From Mycobacterium sp. D16Q13 (GTDB lineage Bacteria; Actinomycetota; Actinomycetes; Mycobacteriales; Mycobacteriaceae), in the NCBI RefSeq assembly GCF_002013375.1, contig NZ_MAEW01000010.1:335179-399178 (forward strand): DNA of 64,000 nucleotides, written 5' to 3'. The position numbers and the translations under genes are program-made. Below are positions 28,417 to 36,677 of this stretch, one piece after another (position 1 is the first letter of the stretch; each line of letters opens with the position of its first letter). Below the pieces are notes generated by a model. That model saw only the letters and a list, made by a program, of their open reading frames with translations, had not been told where the DNA came from and ran no database searches.

Positions 28417-28482
28417 GCCACCGAGTGGGAATCTCACGAGGAAATCCGGCCGATTCTCCTCGTGAGATTCCCACTCGGTGGC
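28417..28482. repeat. Dispersed palindromic repeat, copy 1 (perfect 26-bp stem), bidirectional terminator
   Basis: Left arm 28417-28442 (starting GCCACCGAGTGGGAATCTCA) and right arm 28457-28482 are perfectly complementary over 26 bp, with a 14-base loop containing CCGGCC. It lies between convergent phoA and the TauD gene, where it can end transcription from both sides. Nearly the same element occurs at 48621-48676, which points to a dispersed family rather than a local terminator. Confidence 0.85.
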
Positions 28483-28490
28483 CAGCAGCC

Positions 28491-29423
28491 CTAGGCCACC
28501 AGCCGCTTCGGGTTGTCGATCACCGAGTAGTCGCTGGCGTCCCCGGCGATTACCCGGCTGCTTTCACCATTGACACCGACCGGCACATCACCGGCAAGCG
28601 TCACGCGATGCATCCGGCGCCGCTGATCGCCGTAGTCAGAGACCGCGTAATGCTGGGTGGCCCGGTTGTCCCACATCGCGACATCACCTAGCTCCCAGTT
28701 CCATCGAATCGTGTTCTCCAACCAGGTAATCCGATCCTGGAACATTCGGAAGAGCGCCTGCGACTCGCTGACGCTCACGTCCAGGATCCGCTTGACGAAG
28801 TTGCCCAGCAGCAGTGCCTTCTCACCCGTCTCTGGGTGCACCCGGACCACCGGATGATGCGCCTCGAAATGTGTCGCCCCGAACTCGCGCACATACTTGG
28901 ATCCGGACCCCGCCTTGGCCAGCAGCTCCGCGACCTTGGCGGGATCAACCTGGGCGTAATCGAATTGGTTGTTGTGCATGGCCCACAGATTGTCTGCCAG
29001 CTCCTGCAAGGCCCTGGGCAGCTGCCGGTAGGCCGCGACCGTCGAGGTCCAGGTGGTGGTTCCGCCGTACGGTGGCAATTCGACCGCCCGCAGGATCGAC
29101 GCCTTGGGAATCCGGTCCACGAAGGTGACATCGGTATGCCACTGGTTGGCGCGGCCACCCTCCTCCGAGTCGAGCCGCATGACGCGTTCACCGTCGAACT
29201 TGAGCGTGGGATGCGCAGACGTCGGCGCGCCCATGCACCGGGCGAACGCGAATTGCGCCTCGTCATCGAGGTGATGCTGGCGGCGAAAGAAGATCACCTT
29301 GTGCTCCAGCATCGCCTGGTTGATGGCGGCCGCGGTCTCGGCATCCACCTCTCCGAGACGTACGCCCTCGATGCGGGCGCCGATGTTCTCGCCTAGCTTC
29401 ACCACGTTGAAATCGCTGCTCAT
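28491..29423 (-). CDS. TauD/TfdA-family Fe(II)/2-oxoglutarate dioxygenase
   Basis: 310 residues. The iron facial triad is visible as H96-x-D98 (NQWHTDVTF) and H272 (RRMHRVTL), with the 2-oxoglutarate-binding arginine expected just after. The sequence resembles the alkylsulfatase Rv3406 more than TauD itself, so oxidative cleavage of an alkyl sulfate ester or a sulfonate is likely, giving aldehyde plus sulfate or sulfite. It is divergent from a TetR gene across a 71-bp region with a perfect 20-bp palindrome, so expression is probably TetR-controlled. Confidence 0.9.
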   Translation of the reverse strand: MSSDFNVVKLGENIGARIEGVRLGEVDAETAAAINQAMLEHKVIFFRRQHHLDDEAQFAFARCMGAPTSAHPTLKFDGERVMRLDSEEGGRANQWHTDVTFVDRIPKASILRAVELPPYGGTTTWTSTVAAYRQLPRALQELADNLWAMHNNQFDYAQVDPAKVAELLAKAGSGSKYVREFGATHFEAHHPVVRVHPETGEKALLLGNFVKRILDVSVSESQALFRMFQDRITWLENTIRWNWELGDVAMWDNRATQHYAVSDYGDQRRRMHRVTLAGDVPVGVNGESSRVIAGDASDYSVIDNPKRLVA

Positions 29424-29450
29424 GGCCCTTTCCTTCTGTTCGACGCGTTA

Positions 29451-29470
29451 GTGTAGTCAATTGACTACAC
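29451..29470. promoter_or_regulatory. Perfect 20-bp palindrome, likely TetR operator between TauD-family gene and tetR
   Basis: GTGTAGTCAATTGACTACAC, 27 bp upstream of the dioxygenase ATG and 24 bp upstream of the tetR ATG. A further half site TGACTACA overlaps the tetR start codon. This size and placement fit an autoregulating TetR dimer that also controls the divergent gene. Confidence 0.75.
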
Positions 29471-29494
29471 CTGGTCATCCGCTACTGTACACAC

Positions 29495-30055
29495 ATGACT
29501 ACATCGGAGGCAACGGATGCCAAACCCGTCGGCAAGGAGGAGGTCGTGGAGGCCGTCCTGAATGCCGCCTCTGAGCTCTTCGCCGAGAAGGGGCCGACGG
29601 CGACGTCCATCCGGGAGGTCGCCACGCGCGCGGGTGTGAACCACGGTCTGGTGCACCGCCACTTCGGAAGCAAGCGTCAGCTGTTGGCGGACACCTTGCA
29701 GCACCTGGCCGATGCCGCAGCGACCTTGCGGGAGGCGGGGGCGCCCCGCGAAGAGCTGGAGGCGGCACACGATCTACAGCTGCGCGTCATGGTCCGCTCC
29801 ACTCTCGACGGCTTCCCCATCGAAGAACTGCAAGAACGTAAACCCGGCATGGAATGGCTGCTCGAACAGATCCGTCCTGCCCACGCCGACGATCGGGAGG
29901 CGCGGCTGGCCGGGGCCCACTCGATTGCGCTACAGCTTGGCTGGCGCCTGATGGGCCCCACCCTGCGAGCCGGTTTCGGCCTCGACGACATGTCCGACGC
30001 CGACATCCGATCCGAGATTGCTCAACAGATCGCGAAATTCGTTAACCCACAATAG
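29495..30055 (+). CDS. TetR-family regulator divergent from the dioxygenase
   Basis: 186 residues. The HTH is clear: AASELFAEKGPTATSIREVA, then TRAGVNHGLVHRHFGSKRQL. The C-terminal domain contains a conserved-looking RPAHADDREARLAGAHSIAL but no family I can name. It lies divergent to the TauD-type gene with a palindromic operator between, which makes that gene its probable target and an alkyl sulfate, sulfonate or related compound a possible inducer. Confidence 0.9.
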   Translation: MTTSEATDAKPVGKEEVVEAVLNAASELFAEKGPTATSIREVATRAGVNHGLVHRHFGSKRQLLADTLQHLADAAATLREAGAPREELEAAHDLQLRVMVRSTLDGFPIEELQERKPGMEWLLEQIRPAHADDREARLAGAHSIALQLGWRLMGPTLRAGFGLDDMSDADIRSEIAQQIAKFVNPQ

Positions 30056-30139
30056 AAACGGCGCTAGCCCAGTTCGAGCAGTGCGGCTCCGATCCTCGTC
30101 AGTGCCGTGTCAACGGACGTGATCTTGCGAAGATGTGGG

Positions 30140-31219
30140 CTACCCGACGGGCCGCGCCTCAGGGAACATCCACCGGCCGTCGAGAATCTGCGGCTGCGCG
30201 CGATACAGCCTGACCGCGTAGTTCCACCCCGGCGTGATCGGCAGGCAGTTCACCGTGGTGTCCGTGCATCCCCCGAACTGCACGGTGGTGTTGCCGCCGG
30301 CATCCCGCTGTGCGGTGACGTTGTTGAACGAGTAGGCATTCCGCGCATTTGGCGTGAAGTACCCGTCCTCGTTGTAGACGGTGACCGACCAGAATCCGTC
30401 AACCGGCACCTGTCCCACGGTGAGCCGGTACACCGTAGCTCCGTCGTTCTTGGTGGGATTCACCGTGAGATAGAGGGCATCCTTCTCGGGGTTCCCGCCC
30501 CAGGCCGATGCGGTGCCGATGAGATGACGCACGGGGTCCGTGTCGTCTCTGGTGCCAAAAGTTGCCTTGGTATCAGGAAGCGTCGCGGCGAGCTGGAGCA
30601 GACCGTCGCGCACCTTCTGCTGACTTACGCTGTCCCACTTGGGCACAACGAACTCTCCCGTGCGATCTTGCCGTGCCGTGACGGCGTCCTGCAGGGCGTG
30701 GACCTGTGCGAGGTCCGCTGGATCGGCCGGATTCACCAACGTCCGCACCGCCGCGGCAACGTAGCGAGTACCGGTCTGCTCCCTGGTGATGGTGTGCTCG
30801 CCCTTGCCGTAGAAGACCGCCTGCACATAGTGGTCTTCGGTGATGAGCTGCAGCGACATGAACCGCTGTCCCGGATCGGGCGTCGAGATGGTGACCGGCC
30901 CCGCATCCAGGTCGAACACCGCCGACGAATAGAGCGTGTCGCGGTTCTGCCGGATGACCAGCTGCCTATCGAGTGGAGCCAATTCGCGGATGTGATGGAA
31001 GGAACCAAAACCGCCGTCCTTCACAATGTTCCCGAAGTACCGGTCCGTCTCCGCGCGCACGAAATTGTCCGGGGTGACGATGATGGCGCCCTCTGCGGTA
31101 CGCCGCTCTGGGGACGGTGCGCTCGACGCGCCAGAAGGAACCACTGACGGTGGTGCCGTGGAGCACCCCGCGAGCGCTGCCGATACTCCAACCACCACAC
31201 CTGCCGCGAGCCTCTTCAT
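30140..31219 (-). CDS. DUF1254/DUF1214-family lipoprotein
   Basis: 359 residues from ATG 31219; an upstream in-frame ATG at 31243 would add eight residues before the signal peptide. The N-terminal signal ends in the lipobox LAGC, so the protein is a predicted lipoprotein. The body shows the DUF1254 region (TPDNFVRAETDRYFGNIV, RQNRDTLYSSAVFDLDAGPV) and the C-terminal DUF1214 region (PVDGFWSVTVYNEDGYF, NCLPITPGWNYAVRLYRA). The function of this family is not known. It is separated from the MarR gene upstream by 42 bp on the same strand. Confidence 0.87.
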   Translation of the reverse strand: MKRLAAGVVVGVSAALAGCSTAPPSVVPSGASSAPSPERRTAEGAIIVTPDNFVRAETDRYFGNIVKDGGFGSFHHIRELAPLDRQLVIRQNRDTLYSSAVFDLDAGPVTISTPDPGQRFMSLQLITEDHYVQAVFYGKGEHTITREQTGTRYVAAAVRTLVNPADPADLAQVHALQDAVTARQDRTGEFVVPKWDSVSQQKVRDGLLQLAATLPDTKATFGTRDDTDPVRHLIGTASAWGGNPEKDALYLTVNPTKNDGATVYRLTVGQVPVDGFWSVTVYNEDGYFTPNARNAYSFNNVTAQRDAGGNTTVQFGGCTDTTVNCLPITPGWNYAVRLYRAQPQILDGRWMFPEARPVG

Positions 31220-31261
31220 AGCACCGAAACTACCCGCTCGCATTCCCGCCGGACGCTCGGT

Positions 31262-31696
31262 TCAGCAGCTCGTCGCATCCTCACCCGCGATATCGCGCAG
31301 GGTTTGGAAGAAGTCGCTGCGCTGCTGTGACGAGATACCCGACAGCAACCGCTCTTCGGCCTCTTGCGCCAGCACGTCTGCCTGCTTGAGCAAGGCGGCA
31401 CCGGACCGGCTCAGCTGTGCCGGGCGGGCGCGGCCGGAGTCGACGGTGTCCGGCCGGGACACCAAACCGGCGTCCTGTAGCGCCTGCAGAACGGTGTTCA
31501 TCGACTGCGGCGTGACATCCGTCGCGCGGGCCAGATCCGCATTGGACCAGCCGGGATTCTTGGACAGCACCCTCATGCAGACGTACTGCGGGAATGGCAG
31601 ATTCAGGGGCGCCAACGCCGCGGCGAGCTCTGAACGCAAGGCCGCCGACACGCGGTATACCAATGCTCCGAGAGGTTGCCACTCCTGCTGATCCAT
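31262..31696 (-). CDS. MarR-family transcriptional regulator
   Basis: 144 residues from ATG 31696; the longer frame to 31795 overlaps the divergent PadR start and is rejected. The winged helix is visible (PGWSNADLARATDVTPQSMN, then ALQDAGLVSRPDTVDSGRAR with the wing). MarR dimers usually repress a neighbouring gene and release on binding a phenolic or other small ligand. It is divergent from the PadR gene and upstream of the DUF1254 lipoprotein, and either could be the target. Confidence 0.88.
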   Translation of the reverse strand: MDQQEWQPLGALVYRVSAALRSELAAALAPLNLPFPQYVCMRVLSKNPGWSNADLARATDVTPQSMNTVLQALQDAGLVSRPDTVDSGRARPAQLSRSGAALLKQADVLAQEAEERLLSGISSQQRSDFFQTLRDIAGEDATSC

Positions 31697-31782
31697 ATCA
31701 GTGATGTTGACACAGTTACCATCGTCCTGCTGAGCGGCCCCGGAGCACCCTCGCCGGCACGTCGCGTTGCTACCCTTGACCG

Positions 31783-32472
31783 ATGGCAGCAACAAGTTCG
31801 CCCGACGAACCGAATCTTGCTGCCACCAGCTGGACCATCCTCGGCATGCTCTCCTACGAGGAAGAGGTCTCCGGTTATGACATCAAGAAGTGGGCAGACT
31901 GGAGTATCAGCTACTTCTACTGGAGCCCTTCCTTCAGCCAGATCTATTCGGAGCTGAGGAAATTGGAGAAGATCGGGTACGCCACCTCCCGGCTGGATCA
32001 CGACAATGGCGCCCGCAGCCGTCGGCTGTACAAGATCACCGCGGCGGGCATGGCGGCCATGAGCCAGTGGGCCAATGAAACTCCCGCCGAGCCACAGGTG
32101 CTCAAACACAGTGTGGTGCTGCGCGTCATGCAGGGACATTTGACCGATCCGGCGAGGCTCAAGGAGATTCTCGAACGGCATGTCGAGTACTCCGAAAACA
32201 TGCAGCGGCGTGCGGCACTGGATGCGGACGGCGCCGCGGCCCAGCCCGCCTGGGCGTACTCACGCGTGGCGCTCAAGTGGGCCGAGCGCTACTACGCGGC
32301 CGAGCGCGATCTCGCGCTGATGATGATCGACGATCTTGCCGAGGCCGCCGAGGAATTCGACACCGCCGATCCGGATGGCGGAACGCCTCGTCTTGTCCCT
32401 GGCTACTGGCGCGAGGTCGAAAAACAGGTGGACGCCGAAAAGCTTTCTAAGCAACAAGATTCGCCAGCGTAG
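31783..32472 (+). CDS. PadR-family transcriptional regulator
   Basis: 229 residues. The N-terminal PadR winged helix is typical (SWTILGMLSYEEEVSGYDIK, SQIYSELRKLEKIGYATSRL), and a C-terminal helical dimerisation domain of the Vir/PadR-2 type follows. PadR proteins usually repress drug or phenolic-acid response genes. It sits between the divergent MarR gene and the convergent KstD-like gene, whose stop lies 4 bp away, so no target is obvious from position. Confidence 0.88.
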   Translation: MAATSSPDEPNLAATSWTILGMLSYEEEVSGYDIKKWADWSISYFYWSPSFSQIYSELRKLEKIGYATSRLDHDNGARSRRLYKITAAGMAAMSQWANETPAEPQVLKHSVVLRVMQGHLTDPARLKEILERHVEYSENMQRRAALDADGAAAQPAWAYSRVALKWAERYYAAERDLALMMIDDLAEAAEEFDTADPDGGTPRLVPGYWREVEKQVDAEKLSKQQDSPA

Positions 32473-32475
32473 TCA

Positions 32476-32506
32476 CTACATCGCCGCATCCTGTGCGGCG
32501 ATGTAG
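32476..32506. terminator. Terminator hairpin overlapping the kstD-like stop codon
   Basis: A 13-bp perfect stem CTACATCGCCGCA (32476-32488) and its complement (32494-32506), with a 5-base loop. The stop codon of the minus-strand gene is the first codon of the stem, and the plus-strand PadR stop is only 4 bp before it. One hairpin can therefore end both convergent transcripts. Confidence 0.65.
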
Positions 32507-34179
32507 CCATACACCAGCCCCTGCGCGATCGTTGCCCCAGCACCCGGATACGTGGCACCGAAGGCGTTGGCGGCCGTGTTGCCAATCGCATAGAGCCCCT
32601 CCATGACGCTACCGTCCTCGCGCAGCACACGGGCACGCTCGTCGGCGCGTAAGCCGCCACAGGTACCCAAGTCGCTGAGCACCATGCGTACCGCATAGAA
32701 GGGGCCCGCACGCAGCGGCCGCAAGTTCGGATTCGGGGTCACGGTCGGGTCGCCGTAGTACCGGTCGTACACGCTGCGGCCCCGCTGGAAGTCGATATCG
32801 TCACCGGCCGTCGCCGATTCATTGAATCGCCTTACAGTGGACAGGAATTCGTCCTTCGGGACTTCTATCATCGATGCCAGCGCGGCCAAACTATCGGCGC
32901 GATGCGCAATGCCGGCCTCGAACCAGGTTGACGGTATGGGCATGCGCGGATAGAGCTGGCCCGCAAAGACATAGCTGTTGCGATACTGCTGGTCGAAGAT
33001 GATCCACATCGATTCCACCGGGTCACCAGAGCCTTCTCGCTCTAGCACGCGCTGCCCAAACGACATGTAATCGGTGGCCTCGTTGATGAAGCGCCTTCCG
33101 GTGTGGTCGACGATGAACGACCCCGGTAGCGATCGCTCCGCCAGCATCACCTTCGCGTCGCCTCCAGGCAGTGGCGACACGGCCGGAAACCACCATGCCT
33201 GACTCATGGAATCGATCGCTGCACCGCAGTCTTGGCCGATTCTTAGCGCGTCGCCGGTGTTGGTGACGGCACCCAGGCTCATGTTCTCTCCCAGCGCCGC
33301 CGACTGGAACTTGTGCCGCATCTCCATGTTGTGGTCAAAGCCGCCGGCCGCGAGCACCACACCGCGGCGGGCGGTCACCGTGATCTCGCGGCCCTCATTG
33401 GTGACCACCGCACCGGTGACGCGTGCGCCCTCAGTGACCAGGTGCAGGAGTGGTGTGCCGGTCCAGATCGGGATGCCCATACGCAGCACACCGGCGAACA
33501 GCCCCGCCGCCAGTGCCTGGCCACCCGCCAGGTAACGTCGGCCCAGGATCGCCCCACCGACTCCCTGCGCGAGTCGTTTCGCGATGAGCGGCAAGGCTTT
33601 ACGTGGGAGTCGTGCCATAAGATTCATCCACCGATAGTCGGCGCTGGTGACAGGCATGGGCACCGCAGGTGGTTTCATGACGCCCGGTTGCAGTCGATTT
33701 CGGTACGTGCCCAGCACCGACGCATCGAACGGGCGGCATTCACACGTACGTCCGGCCGGGCTGCCACCGGGCTCCTCGGGGTGATAGTCCGCATAGTCCC
33801 GACACCAGGTCAAGCGCAGGGGCGTCAGTCGTGTCAGCATCTCGACAGTCGCCGACTCGTACTCAAGGAACCCCTCGCTGCGGGCCTCCGGCGCGCTTCC
33901 GGCGACCACCGATCGCAGGTAGGCACGCGCCCGCTCCGGGGTGTCACCCGTCCCAGCTGCCCGGAGCACCGGACTCGCCGGGAGCCACAGGGCTCCTCCG
34001 GAGCGGGCGGTAGACCCACCCACATAGTGCGATTTCTCGACGATCAGTACCGACAATCCACGTTCGGCGGCCGCCAGCGCGGCGGCCATACCTGTCCCGG
34101 TTCCGACGACCAGCAGATCGACCTCAGTGTCATCGGCGACGGTTCCGGCCGGGATCAGCCCATGGGGTGCTGACGCCAT
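32476..34179 (-). CDS. kstD: 3-Ketosteroid delta-1-dehydrogenase-like flavoprotein
   Basis: 567 residues from ATG 34179, the usual KstD size. FAD-binding GTGTGMAAALAAAERG (26-41) and KSHYVGGSTARSGGALWLP are family hallmarks. The substrate-domain segment AAGGFDHNMEMR and the C-terminal GNTAANAFGATYPGAGATIA are typical. KstD introduces the 1,2 double bond into ring A of 3-ketosteroids, which with 9-alpha-hydroxylation opens ring B. It is divergent from the kshA-like gene. It could alternatively act on a related 3-keto-4-ene, as these flavoproteins have several paralogues with different specificity. Confidence 0.88.
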   Translation of the reverse strand: MASAPHGLIPAGTVADDTEVDLLVVGTGTGMAAALAAAERGLSVLIVEKSHYVGGSTARSGGALWLPASPVLRAAGTGDTPERARAYLRSVVAGSAPEARSEGFLEYESATVEMLTRLTPLRLTWCRDYADYHPEEPGGSPAGRTCECRPFDASVLGTYRNRLQPGVMKPPAVPMPVTSADYRWMNLMARLPRKALPLIAKRLAQGVGGAILGRRYLAGGQALAAGLFAGVLRMGIPIWTGTPLLHLVTEGARVTGAVVTNEGREITVTARRGVVLAAGGFDHNMEMRHKFQSAALGENMSLGAVTNTGDALRIGQDCGAAIDSMSQAWWFPAVSPLPGGDAKVMLAERSLPGSFIVDHTGRRFINEATDYMSFGQRVLEREGSGDPVESMWIIFDQQYRNSYVFAGQLYPRMPIPSTWFEAGIAHRADSLAALASMIEVPKDEFLSTVRRFNESATAGDDIDFQRGRSVYDRYYGDPTVTPNPNLRPLRAGPFYAVRMVLSDLGTCGGLRADERARVLREDGSVMEGLYAIGNTAANAFGATYPGAGATIAQGLVYGYIAAQDAAM

Positions 34180-34351
34180 CTGTGCATACCTCCGTCGAAT
34201 TCGCATGGACGGCAGCGACGCTATGCCGCTGTACCCGTGCTGTGGCCGCCGATTCCCTCCCAGTGGGACACCAGCTGTGCGGCGACGACCGATGTCCGGT
34301 GAGCGGACCAACCCCCTGCTGCGGGCAGAAATTCGCTGTTAGAACGGGTCC
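34180..34351. promoter_or_regulatory. Divergent control region of kstD-like and kshA-like genes
   Basis: 172 bp without a gene. At its end TAGAACGGGTCCAT (34340-34353) overlaps the kshA ATG and matches the left half of the KstR consensus (TAGAAC-N2-GTTCTA), while the right half is degenerate. No other repeat or promoter box stands out. Confidence 0.35.
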
Positions 34352-35506
34352 ATGACGACAGCCCAGTCAGATACCGATCTTGATTCTGTGAAGGTGCGAA
34401 GCATCGAGGCGGACACGGCGCCCACCCGGTTCGCCCGCGGTTGGCATTGCCTCGGCCTCATCAAGGACTTCGGAGACGGAAAGCCCCACTCCATCAACGC
34501 GTTCGGTCAGAAACTCGTGGTCTTCCGGGGCGCCGGGGGCAAGATCAGCGTCCTGGACGCCTACTGCCGGCACATGGGCGGAGACCTCAGCCAGGGCGAG
34601 GTCAAAGGTGACGAGATCGCCTGCCCGTTCCATGATTGGCGCTGGGGTGGCGATGGCCGCTGCAAAAAGGTGCCGTACAGCCGCCGCACCCCCAAGCTGG
34701 CACGCACGGCCACCTGGATCACTCTGGAGCAGGACGGCATGTTGTTCATCTGGAATGACCCGCAAGGGAACCCGCCGCCAGAGGATGTCACGATTCCCCG
34801 CATCGAAGGCGCCTGCAGTGATGAATGGACCGATTGGCATTGGTACACAACGGTTGTCAACACTAATTGTCGCGAGATCGTCGACAACGTCGTCGATATG
34901 GCGCACTTCTTCTACGTGCACGGCGCATTGCCCACATACTTTAAGAACATCTTCGAAGGTCCCGTCGCCACGCAGTACATGAACGGTGGATCCCGGCCGG
35001 ATGTGCCGAGCCCCGAGGGTGTGGAAATGATCGGGCAGACGTCCGTCGCGTCGTACTACGGGCCCTCGTTCATGATCGACGATCTCACCTACCACTTCGT
35101 CGGAGGCGATCAACAATCGATCCTCATCAACTGCCACTATCCGATCGACGCGGATTCCTTTGTGCTGCAGTATGGAATCATCGTCAAGAAGTCCCTTGCG
35201 CTACCCGACGAAGCCGCCACCGGCGCCGCTGTCGCACTTGGCGACTGGGTGAAAATCGGATTTGAACAGGACGTGCAGATCTGGAAGAACAAGGCGCGCA
35301 TCGACAATCCGCTCCTCTGCGAGGAGGACGGTCCCGTGTACCAGCTGCGACGCTGGTATCAGCAGTTCTACGTGGACACCGAGCAGGTGGCTCCTGAAAT
35401 GACCGACCGGTTCGAGTACGAGGTGGATACCACCCGCCCCGGGGAGGCCTGGAAGGCACAGATAGCGGAGATCCTCGCGGCGATGGCCGGAAGCGCATCA
35501 TCGTGA
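34352..35506 (+). CDS. kshA: 3-Ketosteroid-9-alpha-monooxygenase oxygenase component (Rieske)
   Basis: 384 residues. The Rieske ligands are C72-x-H74 (YCRHMGGDLSQG) and C91-x-x-H94 (CPFHDWRWGG). The catalytic mononuclear iron region appears as NVVDMAHFFYVHG with its histidines. The C-terminal half (NARL-like segment KNKARIDNPLLCEEDGP, YQQFYVD) is that of KshA. It hydroxylates C9 of 1,4-diene-3-ketosteroids, and with KstD this leads to ring B opening. It needs a reductase (KshB) that is not in the window. It is translationally coupled (GTGA) to a cysteine-rich small protein. Confidence 0.9.
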   Translation: MTTAQSDTDLDSVKVRSIEADTAPTRFARGWHCLGLIKDFGDGKPHSINAFGQKLVVFRGAGGKISVLDAYCRHMGGDLSQGEVKGDEIACPFHDWRWGGDGRCKKVPYSRRTPKLARTATWITLEQDGMLFIWNDPQGNPPPEDVTIPRIEGACSDEWTDWHWYTTVVNTNCREIVDNVVDMAHFFYVHGALPTYFKNIFEGPVATQYMNGGSRPDVPSPEGVEMIGQTSVASYYGPSFMIDDLTYHFVGGDQQSILINCHYPIDADSFVLQYGIIVKKSLALPDEAATGAAVALGDWVKIGFEQDVQIWKNKARIDNPLLCEEDGPVYQLRRWYQQFYVDTEQVAPEMTDRFEYEVDTTRPGEAWKAQIAEILAAMAGSASS

Positions 35507-35760
35507 TCCGCACCGACAACCGTCTGGTGGACTCACCGATGGTGGCGGTGGGCTGTCAGCACTGTGGTGCAGAGGTTTTGGCGCGCAAGAGCAGCTGGCA
35601 GCAGACCAGCGTGCAGTGGAATGCCGAGGCCGAAGCACGGTGCCCGCAGCGGCGGGACTGCGCCGGACTATTCCTGGTCTGCTCGGAACTACGCGGTTCG
35701 ATTCTTGACGCCGCACGCAACGGACGGCTGCCCGTTCTCGCCGAGGAGTACGGCGTCTAA
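35503..35760 (+). CDS. Cysteine-rich small protein coupled to kshA (85 aa)
   Basis: GTG 35503 overlaps the kshA stop. The protein contains C18-x-x-C21 (GCQHCGAEV), C47-x5-C53 (RCPQRRDC) and C60, enough for a zinc ribbon or a small metal site. No ferredoxin spacing is present, so an electron-carrier role would be speculative. No family is recognised. The coupling suggests a role with KshA, perhaps in assembly, stability or regulation. Its stop overlaps the convergent esterase stop by 4 bp. Confidence 0.75.
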   Translation: MIRTDNRLVDSPMVAVGCQHCGAEVLARKSSWQQTSVQWNAEAEARCPQRRDCAGLFLVCSELRGSILDAARNGRLPVLAEEYGV

Positions 35761-36677
35761 GCAAGCAACTCGTCGACATCGCGGCATAGGCGCTCGATCG
35801 CGGCGCCGGCCAAATCCAGGCGCGGCATGGTCATAAACCCGTGAATGGCATTGTCATAGCGCCGGTACCGCACCGGAACCCGGGCCCCCTTGAGCGCCAG
35901 CGCATAGGCCTCGCCCTCACTACACGGCGGGTCATAGCGGGCGGTTATCACCACCGCCGGCGGTAGCCGGTTCAGGTCCGCGTGCAGCGGTGCCGCGTAG
36001 GGGTGTGTGCGCAGGGCCGGGTCGGGTAGGTATTGGTCCCAGTACCACTGCATCGCGGCGCGGGTGTTGTAGTAGCCGTGCGCGTACTGCCGATACGAAG
36101 CGGTGTCGAAATTCGCGTCCAGCACCGGATAGATAAGAATCTGGCCGGCGAGTTCTGGCCCGCCCAAATCGCGCGCCATCAGCGTCGTGACCGCGGCGAG
36201 GTTACCGCCGGCACTGTCGCCGCAGACGAGCACACACTCGGGATCACCGCCCAGCGTGCGGGCATTGCGCACCACCCAACACGTGGCCAGGAACATATCC
36301 TGCGCCGCCGTCGGCCACCGGTGTTCCGGGGCCCGCCGGTAGTCAACCGACACCACCACCGCGGGCATGTGGTTGGCCAGCCGCCGACACAGTCCGTCAT
36401 GAGAGTCCATGTCGCAGAACACAAACCCACCACCATGCGCAAAGACGACGGTGGGCAGCGGCCCTGTCGCATCGGGGCGATACACCCGAATCGGTATCTC
36501 ACCACCGGGCCCGGCGGCACATTCGTCGGTCACCGAGCGCATCCGCACGGGCTCGGCAGGCGGGGCGTATCGGGCACGTATCGCGGCGCGTGCCTGTGCA
36601 CCCGTCATCTTCTCGACGCGCGGAAAGCCCCTATTCAGTGCCGGAAGCAGTGCCGCGATCTGTGGATCGAGGGTCAC
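35757..36677 (-). CDS. Alpha/beta hydrolase, hormone-sensitive-lipase (Lip) family
   Basis: 306 residues. The HSL-family oxyanion motif HGGGFVFCDMD (about 80-90), nucleophile elbow GDSAGGNLAA (about 153-162) and a late Asp/His pair (ARYDPPCSEG and NAIHGF) complete the triad. It hydrolyses short acyl esters or lactones. Its start overlaps the IclR stop by 4 bp, so it is co-transcribed with that regulator. Next to a Baeyer-Villiger monooxygenase and steroid genes, hydrolysis of a steroid ester or BVMO-made lactone is a reasonable guess. It is not of the HsaD/MhpC type. Confidence 0.88.
   Translation of the reverse strand: MTLDPQIAALLPALNRGFPRVEKMTGAQARAAIRARYAPPAEPVRMRSVTDECAAGPGGEIPIRVYRPDATGPLPTVVFAHGGGFVFCDMDSHDGLCRRLANHMPAVVVSVDYRRAPEHRWPTAAQDMFLATCWVVRNARTLGGDPECVLVCGDSAGGNLAAVTTLMARDLGGPELAGQILIYPVLDANFDTASYRQYAHGYYNTRAAMQWYWDQYLPDPALRTHPYAAPLHADLNRLPPAVVITARYDPPCSEGEAYALALKGARVPVRYRRYDNAIHGFMTMPRLDLAGAAIERLCRDVDELLA

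Noticed and set aside
35757..36677. HSL-type esterase considered as HsaD (steroid meta-cleavage product hydrolase)
   Set aside because: It has the HGGG oxyanion motif and GDSAGG elbow of the HSL/LipH family, not the MhpC/HsaD layout, so HsaD was not assigned.
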